IMG/VR virus record: IMGVR_UViG_3300028030_000005
Coordinates: 33,646-97,645 of that record
Source of the DNA: a virus
Direction: 5' to 3' (one strand)
Length of the DNA stretch: 64,000 nt
Shown here: piece by piece, positions 59,827 through 64,000 of the stretch
How positions within the stretch are numbered: the first letter of the stretch is position 1
Layout: every line of letters begins with the position of its first letter
Program-made: the position numbers and the translations under genes
The notes under the pieces: model-generated
The model's database searches: none
Told to the model about the DNA's origin: nothing
Seen by the model: only the letters and a program-made list of their open reading frames with translations

Positions 59827-61107
59827 CTAACCGATAACCGTATATCCGGCTTGTTCGAATAGTTCACGTGCTTTATTTTTAACCGCTTTTTCATTAAGAA
59901 ACTTGTTGAGTTCCTCATTGAATTTATCTTTTACCAATTGCATCGTTTGTTTACGATTCAATTTACTAAGGTCAATTTCGTTTTGCAATGTCGATTGATT
60001 GGTTCCGGCACTAACTTCAGTGTCAATCGATTCAGCGTCCTTAGTCAATTGTTTAGTCGCTTCGTATGCTTCCAAAATTCCAGCAGCTTTTTTCAAAATA
60101 CTACGTTTGTTTTTTGGATTGTCAGTCATTTTAGTTCCTGTTTGCTGCTCTACATATTTCATTATATCTTTCGCTGTCATTGATTTCAATTTTTCAATGT
60201 AGGGATTGGTCTCAACTACTTTCAGTTGTTCAATCGGTTTGGCTTTGACATATTTGACTTTTTTACCCGTTCCAAACGACTTGTTCGCTTTCGATTGAGC
60301 TCGCATTTTTTGTTCGGTTTCTACGTCTGGAGTTTTGATAAAATCACTCAATTTAACGACTTGAGAATCGCTATGTGATTTTGTACTGTATCCCATCACT
60401 TGATAACGACATACTCGCATTTTAGTGTTGTTGTAGTCAGTAGGAACCGATACTACGTCAGTTGGATTGACAACACACTTAACGATAATATCTTGTCCGT
60501 ACCATTGACGTACGTAATCCGGAGCACCAACGTGAAGTCCGAATGAGCAAGTTCGATTTGGATTGTCGTCAACTTGTTCTCTCGGCATCTCAACAATCAT
60601 ACCAACACTGTTGTCAACTTTTCCTGTGTACGAATCAACCAATTCTCCTGGCAATCCTCCTGGTTTTTGAGATACTCCTTTCTCAACAACGATATCTCCT
60701 TGTTCAGTCAACGGAATGTTGTTGTGTAACATAAATCCGTACAATTGTTGTTGACTTTGTTCACTCGGATTTTTACGTAATTTTTTCCAAAATCTAATGA
60801 GTGGCAAGAAATCTCCACCGGATTTTTCTAACTCGAGTAATTTTTTAACAATCACATCAGGAATCGGCTTGTTATCACCTTTCAATGTGACTTTTCCGGA
60901 ATTAACTTCGAACAAGTTATTGCTGAATTTCTCAATACGAGATTTGATGTCTAAAAACTTACCAATTAAGTTTTTTTCATCGCGATTGAGTAACATTTCT
61001 GCAACTTGTTGAAACAATTGTTCATCCTCTTGTCTTTGGATGTTTACTTCTTGTCCTTCGTATTTAAGGACGATAGTGTTTTCGCTAATTAAACCTTTGA
61101 TTTTCAT
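59827..61107 (-). CDS. rIIB: rIIB-like protein
   Basis: 426 residues. The region about 115-250 holds the rIIB family core: FMLHNNIPLTEQGDIVVEKG, IVEMPREQVDDNPNRTCSFG, LHVGAPDYVRQWYG, KMRVCRYQVMGYS. The C-terminal 150 are basic and helical (KMTDNPKNKRSILKKAAGIL). T4 rIIB works with rIIA in lysis timing and exclusion, membrane associated. Own promoter P7 and strong terminator; next to rIIA as in T4. Confidence 0.83.
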   Translation of the reverse strand: MKIKGLISENTIVLKYEGQEVNIQRQEDEQLFQQVAEMLLNRDEKNLIGKFLDIKSRIEKFSNNLFEVNSGKVTLKGDNKPIPDVIVKKLLELEKSGGDFLPLIRFWKKLRKNPSEQSQQQLYGFMLHNNIPLTEQGDIVVEKGVSQKPGGLPGELVDSYTGKVDNSVGMIVEMPREQVDDNPNRTCSFGLHVGAPDYVRQWYGQDIIVKCVVNPTDVVSVPTDYNNTKMRVCRYQVMGYSTKSHSDSQVVKLSDFIKTPDVETEQKMRAQSKANKSFGTGKKVKYVKAKPIEQLKVVETNPYIEKLKSMTAKDIMKYVEQQTGTKMTDNPKNKRSILKKAAGILEAYEATKQLTKDAESIDTEVSAGTNQSTLQNEIDLSKLNRKQTMQLVKDKFNEELNKFLNEKAVKNKARELFEQAGYTVIG

Positions 61108-61154
61108 AATACTTATTTTTAAGTGAGATGGGTATCTCTGTTATTATTACATTA

Positions 61155-61185
61155 CAAAGATACCCAATCTATATCTTTTATGCAA
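61155..61185 (-). promoter_or_regulatory. Operator-type promoter P7
   Basis: Minus strand TTG (61185-61183), 20 bases, TATCTTTG (61162-61155), exact -7 consensus, perfect dyad AAAGATA-N9-TATCTTT (61156-61178). The -33 box is inside the last codons of rIIA. Leader differs from the GGTGTAG type. Confidence 0.8.
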
Positions 61186-63343
61186 CAGTTATTTGATATT
61201 TTTTTATTTCTTTCTGCATTTTTTCAATTGAATCATTTGATGTTCTGATATAATTGTACAACATTGAGTTATCATCCAAACGTTTTTGAATTTTTGTTCT
61301 CAGTCCTTTGAAGTCAAATTTTAGTTTGATATCATCTATCTTAACTCCATTGAGTTGATTATCTACTTTGAAATCATTTTCGATGATATGTCTCATCGAT
61401 TTTGGTAGTAATTCAGGATATAATTTAATCATCTGTTGTACTTTACTACCGTAGCCAAAAAAACTTGTAAATATACTTGTTAATTGTTTGTCCAGTGCAT
61501 ACTTGACTAATCGTTTTTGCAATCGTTTCTCAATCTGTTTGACTAATTCATCTGCATCTATTACCATTGATTTTGGTAGTGTTGAAAAGTATCTATCGTA
61601 CGTACGTTGATTAATAGCAATCAATTCGTAGTCACTGAATTTTTCGATTAATTTATGATTGGTGTGAGCGTTACAAGAATTATTGAGTGATGTCAATCTA
61701 TCGACAATAACATAAGCGAATTTTGCATCAACTTGTTCGTTGGTTTGTGTATCCCACCAAACTTGTTTTTCTCGGTGTAATTCAACTCGGTCAGACTCCC
61801 AACAACTACTTCCCCAAGATGATTGATTGTATTGACGAAATTTGATTGTGATTGTACTTGTTGGTTTGTATGCAGAATATGTTGTAATGTCATTGTTTTC
61901 TGCTTTTTCAACGGTACTAAACAACTCTATATCAAGGTCAAATGTGTGTACAAGTTCAAATTGTTCGTCTGCTTGTTGTTTAATGTCAACTCCCGGTTTT
62001 GGTTGGAGTAAGATAAAATCTCCTTTATTTTCCCATATTGTGATGTTTCTACGAATATTTCGTTTAACGTCGGCATAGTAGATTGGTAATTTAAACCAAC
62101 TGTTTGTGATGTTGTTTGTTAACTCAACGTACGATACTTTTTCTCCATTTTGTGGCTGAGCCACTCTATACGCTTTGTGGTACTTTAACGGCAGTTGTCC
62201 TGTGATTTTTTTACCGTTCCATTCTTGCTGTTTTTTGATAGACGATTTCATTCCACTCAAAATCCCTTTAACCCAATAATCATCTTGTAGTGCAGATTTA
62301 TACATTTTTACTTCAGCATCGTCGATACGTTGTTGTCCAAACAATCCGTTATATCGATAACAGGCTGTTATGTACTTGTCTGCTCCGGAAATGTAGTTTT
62401 TAATCGATTTAGATAGATATTGCTTAACTTCGTCGTTAATCTGTTTCAACTTTTCAACAGTATCGTCATCATATTGAATTGCTTCACGATTTGCAGCAAG
62501 TGTGATGTCTCCTGTATTGAGTTTTAGCTCAATTACCATACTATTCCCTACACCTTTATTTATTTTTAATAGTGACGTATTCAACGGATACATTATTCCA
62601 TCAACGCTCGCGATGTAGTAGTCACCATCAATATAGCTATTTTTCTCTATTATACTAAATGATTTTTCATCAATAACTCGGTTGATTTCAGGAACTTTTT
62701 TGATAAAATTGATTAATGTCGGACGAGTTTTCCAAAGTAACGTACTTTTAATCACTTCATACTCAAATGTTTCTCTATCATCAGATTTGATAGGTACTAT
62801 GATTTGAGTCCCTGTATTTTCAGTAGTTTCCTCAGAATCGAACATAATCATTTTACCCTTTCTACTACTATCAATCATTGCAGTGTAGTGGTATTTTATT
62901 CGTTTTCCTCCTACATTACACGTAGTAATGACGGTAAATGTGTCTGTGTACGCGAACGGTGTTTTAGCTCCAAGGCCAAATCCTCCTGTTTGTCCGTTGG
63001 TATTTCGTTTTGTACTCGCAGCATATTTGACGAACACATCGGCCATTCTATCAGGAGAAATTCCTATTCCATTGTCTCTGAATATGATTGACATATCGCC
63101 TAAGAACGTAAATTTATTCGGCTTAGCGATTTCAACTTCGACAGGAACATCAGCTCTACCTGCTTCACGATTTGCATCTCTACTGTTCGAAATTACCTCA
63201 CGACACAAACTTCCAATCTTATTGGAATACATTTTATCTCGTAAGATATCAAAAATGATTGAGTTGTTGTCATCGATTGAGAAGTTTAATTCTTGTTCGG
63301 CTCCGATGACTAAGTCGTTGAACGATTCTTTTTTTAGTTTCAT
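61178..63343 (-). CDS. rIIA: rIIA-like protein, GHKL ATPase
   Basis: 721 residues, same size as T4 rIIA (725). N-terminal ATPase of the Hsp90/MutL/GyrB fold: EVISNSRDANREAG (49-62, N-box), RDNGIGIS (89-96, G1), GGFGLGAKTPFAYTD (120-134, G2), GTQIIVPIK. The C-terminal two thirds are specific to rIIA proteins, with a coiled coil near the end. Role in T4: lysis timing and protection against the lambda Rex exclusion. Driven by promoter P8; rIIB follows from P7. Confidence 0.88.
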   Translation of the reverse strand: MKLKKESFNDLVIGAEQELNFSIDDNNSIIFDILRDKMYSNKIGSLCREVISNSRDANREAGRADVPVEVEIAKPNKFTFLGDMSIIFRDNGIGISPDRMADVFVKYAASTKRNTNGQTGGFGLGAKTPFAYTDTFTVITTCNVGGKRIKYHYTAMIDSSRKGKMIMFDSEETTENTGTQIIVPIKSDDRETFEYEVIKSTLLWKTRPTLINFIKKVPEINRVIDEKSFSIIEKNSYIDGDYYIASVDGIMYPLNTSLLKINKGVGNSMVIELKLNTGDITLAANREAIQYDDDTVEKLKQINDEVKQYLSKSIKNYISGADKYITACYRYNGLFGQQRIDDAEVKMYKSALQDDYWVKGILSGMKSSIKKQQEWNGKKITGQLPLKYHKAYRVAQPQNGEKVSYVELTNNITNSWFKLPIYYADVKRNIRRNITIWENKGDFILLQPKPGVDIKQQADEQFELVHTFDLDIELFSTVEKAENNDITTYSAYKPTSTITIKFRQYNQSSWGSSCWESDRVELHREKQVWWDTQTNEQVDAKFAYVIVDRLTSLNNSCNAHTNHKLIEKFSDYELIAINQRTYDRYFSTLPKSMVIDADELVKQIEKRLQKRLVKYALDKQLTSIFTSFFGYGSKVQQMIKLYPELLPKSMRHIIENDFKVDNQLNGVKIDDIKLKFDFKGLRTKIQKRLDDNSMLYNYIRTSNDSIEKMQKEIKKYQITVA

Positions 63344-63374
63344 TGGTCTCAGTTTTTATTGATTTTCTACACTG

Positions 63375-63405
63375 TAAAGATACTACATAGTTATCTTTTA
63401 TGCAA
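63375..63405 (-). promoter_or_regulatory. Operator-type promoter P8
   Basis: Minus strand TTG (63405-63403), 20 bases, TATCTTTA (63382-63375), leader AGTGTAGAAAATCAAT (near-match of the shared leader). Perfect dyad AAAGATA-N9-TATCTTT (63376-63398). Same 23-base core sequence as P2. Confidence 0.82.
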
Positions 63406-63417
63406 CAATTTTATCAA

Positions 63418-63870
63418 TTATTTTGAGACAAAATTCACTATCGTCACATTTTCGTGGCGTAGTTCGTAAGAAATAATTTTTTCAATTTTAGTCCAATTAC
63501 CACCTGCTATTCCAGCTCCTATCTTTGGTAATCCGACTCTCATCTTTTTACCACGTATCATTCGAGCCATTTTTCGCACAGATAATCGTAGTGCAGTATA
63601 ATCAAGGTTATTTCCTGGCTGATATTGTGTGTATAGATTAAATATCAATCCGTAATCAGTAACAGCTAACGATAAACTACCTAATTTCAATAAATCTCCT
63701 GGTGTAGTAGTATTATCTGCAACGACTGCTTCAGGAAAACGAACTGCAATTTGACCAGCAATTCCAGCACCCATCATATTGAAGCAATTCGCTCCGTGTG
63801 CAATCACATCGAACTGTTTTGATTGAAATAAATCGAGCAAATTACCGTTTATGTATTTTAATTTTTTCAT
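63418..63870 (-). CDS. Macrodomain protein
   Basis: 150 residues, one macrodomain. NGNLLDLF (8-15), VIAHGANCFNMMGAGIAGQIA (22-42, the ADP-ribose loop) and RVGLPKIGAGIAGGNW (111-126, the second binding loop) are intact. These bind ADP-ribose and often remove ADP-ribose from protein, DNA or nucleotide; a phage copy could undo host NAD/ADP-ribose-based defence. Overlaps a small membrane gene by 29 bases. Closest by eye to Poa1p/TARG1-like domains. Confidence 0.9.
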   Translation of the reverse strand: MKKLKYINGNLLDLFQSKQFDVIAHGANCFNMMGAGIAGQIAVRFPEAVVADNTTTPGDLLKLGSLSLAVTDYGLIFNLYTQYQPGNNLDYTALRLSVRKMARMIRGKKMRVGLPKIGAGIAGGNWTKIEKIISYELRHENVTIVNFVSK

Positions 63871-63958
63871 AACATTTTTTAATCAGTTTAACAATCGCTA
63901 CAAACGAAATTGCGTGTACTATTATATGTACTACAAATAATATACCGACGATTTTCAT
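63842..63958 (-). CDS. Small membrane protein (38 aa)
   Basis: ATG 63958 overlaps the stop of an upstream gene (ATGA); TAA at 63842 inside the macrodomain gene's start region. One hydrophobic span (IVGILFVVHIIVHAISFVAIV) and a basic end (KLIKKCYEKIKIHKR). Single-pass membrane peptide. No family recognised. Confidence 0.6.
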   Translation of the reverse strand: MKIVGILFVVHIIVHAISFVAIVKLIKKCYEKIKIHKR

Positions 63959-64000
63959 TTTTTAATCACATTTACACGAACAACTCCATCACCTTTATAG
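63955..64000 (-). CDS. 3' end of an upstream gene, partial
   Basis: Only the last 14 codons are in the window: YKGDGVVRVNVIKK, then TGA overlapping the next ATG. The 5' part lies beyond the right edge. A beta hairpin with a basic end; nothing more can be said about function. Confidence 0.5.
   Translation of the reverse strand, partial: YKGDGVVRVNVIKK

Overview
The window is one stretch of the genome of a tailed, contractile (myovirus-type) bacteriophage. Every convincing gene lies on the minus strand, so transcription runs right to left. The host is most likely a member of the Bacteroidota. The DNA is AT-rich, and intergenic gaps carry the Bacteroidota-type promoter (TTG, 19-20 bases, TAnnTTTG/A). 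An encoded lipoprotein has a Bacteroidota-style surface-export tail after its lipobox cysteine. The tmRNA has an AlaRS-type G3-U70 acceptor and a GGU-GAA resume site like those of Bacteroidota tmRNAs.

Right part (about 39-64 kb): non-structural genes, many small, in short operons. In order of transcription these include a macrodomain protein, rIIA-like GHKL ATPase, rIIB-like protein, dNMP kinase, RNase HI, UvrD-type helicase, metallophosphoesterase, an HNH protein, a terminase-small-subunit-like protein, a PD-(D/E)XK nuclease, a nucleotidyltransferase-like protein, a glycosyltransferase, a surface lipoprotein, a cryptic GroES-like protein directly upstream of a phage GroEL, a zeta-type P-loop kinase and a GNAT-containing protein. 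Eight gaps here, plus one at 36.4 kb, hold copies of one promoter in which an AAAGATA-N9-TATCTTT dyad overlaps the -7 element.

Centre (38.2-39.3 kb): an RNA operon with a small HTH gene, tRNA-Ile, an unexplained structured stretch, a 290-nt tmRNA whose tag-coding part is abnormal, and an initiator-type tRNA-fMet, closed by a terminator.

Left part (1-38 kb): the virion module. Head genes run from about 38 to 18 kb: small head proteins, portal, spanin-like protein, a very large modular protein, Nudix protein, head fibre, a group of proteins sharing an IEK...PIGTV...KWVPV N-terminal module (one is an AAA+ ATPase), MuF-type head protein, holin, protease-scaffold fusion, major capsid protein, then adaptor and neck proteins. 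Tail genes run from about 17 to 1 kb: sheath, tube, chaperones, tape measure, a hub fused to an M23 peptidase, amidase endolysin, baseplate J, a cadherin-like adhesin, a second glycosyltransferase and further baseplate genes. Genes are tightly packed, often with ATGA overlaps. No terminase large subunit, DNA polymerase or integrase is visible here.

The most unusual points are the tmRNA plus initiator tRNA pair, the GroES-like/GroEL pair, the repeated operator-promoter, and the family of candidate capsid cargo proteins with a shared N-terminal module.
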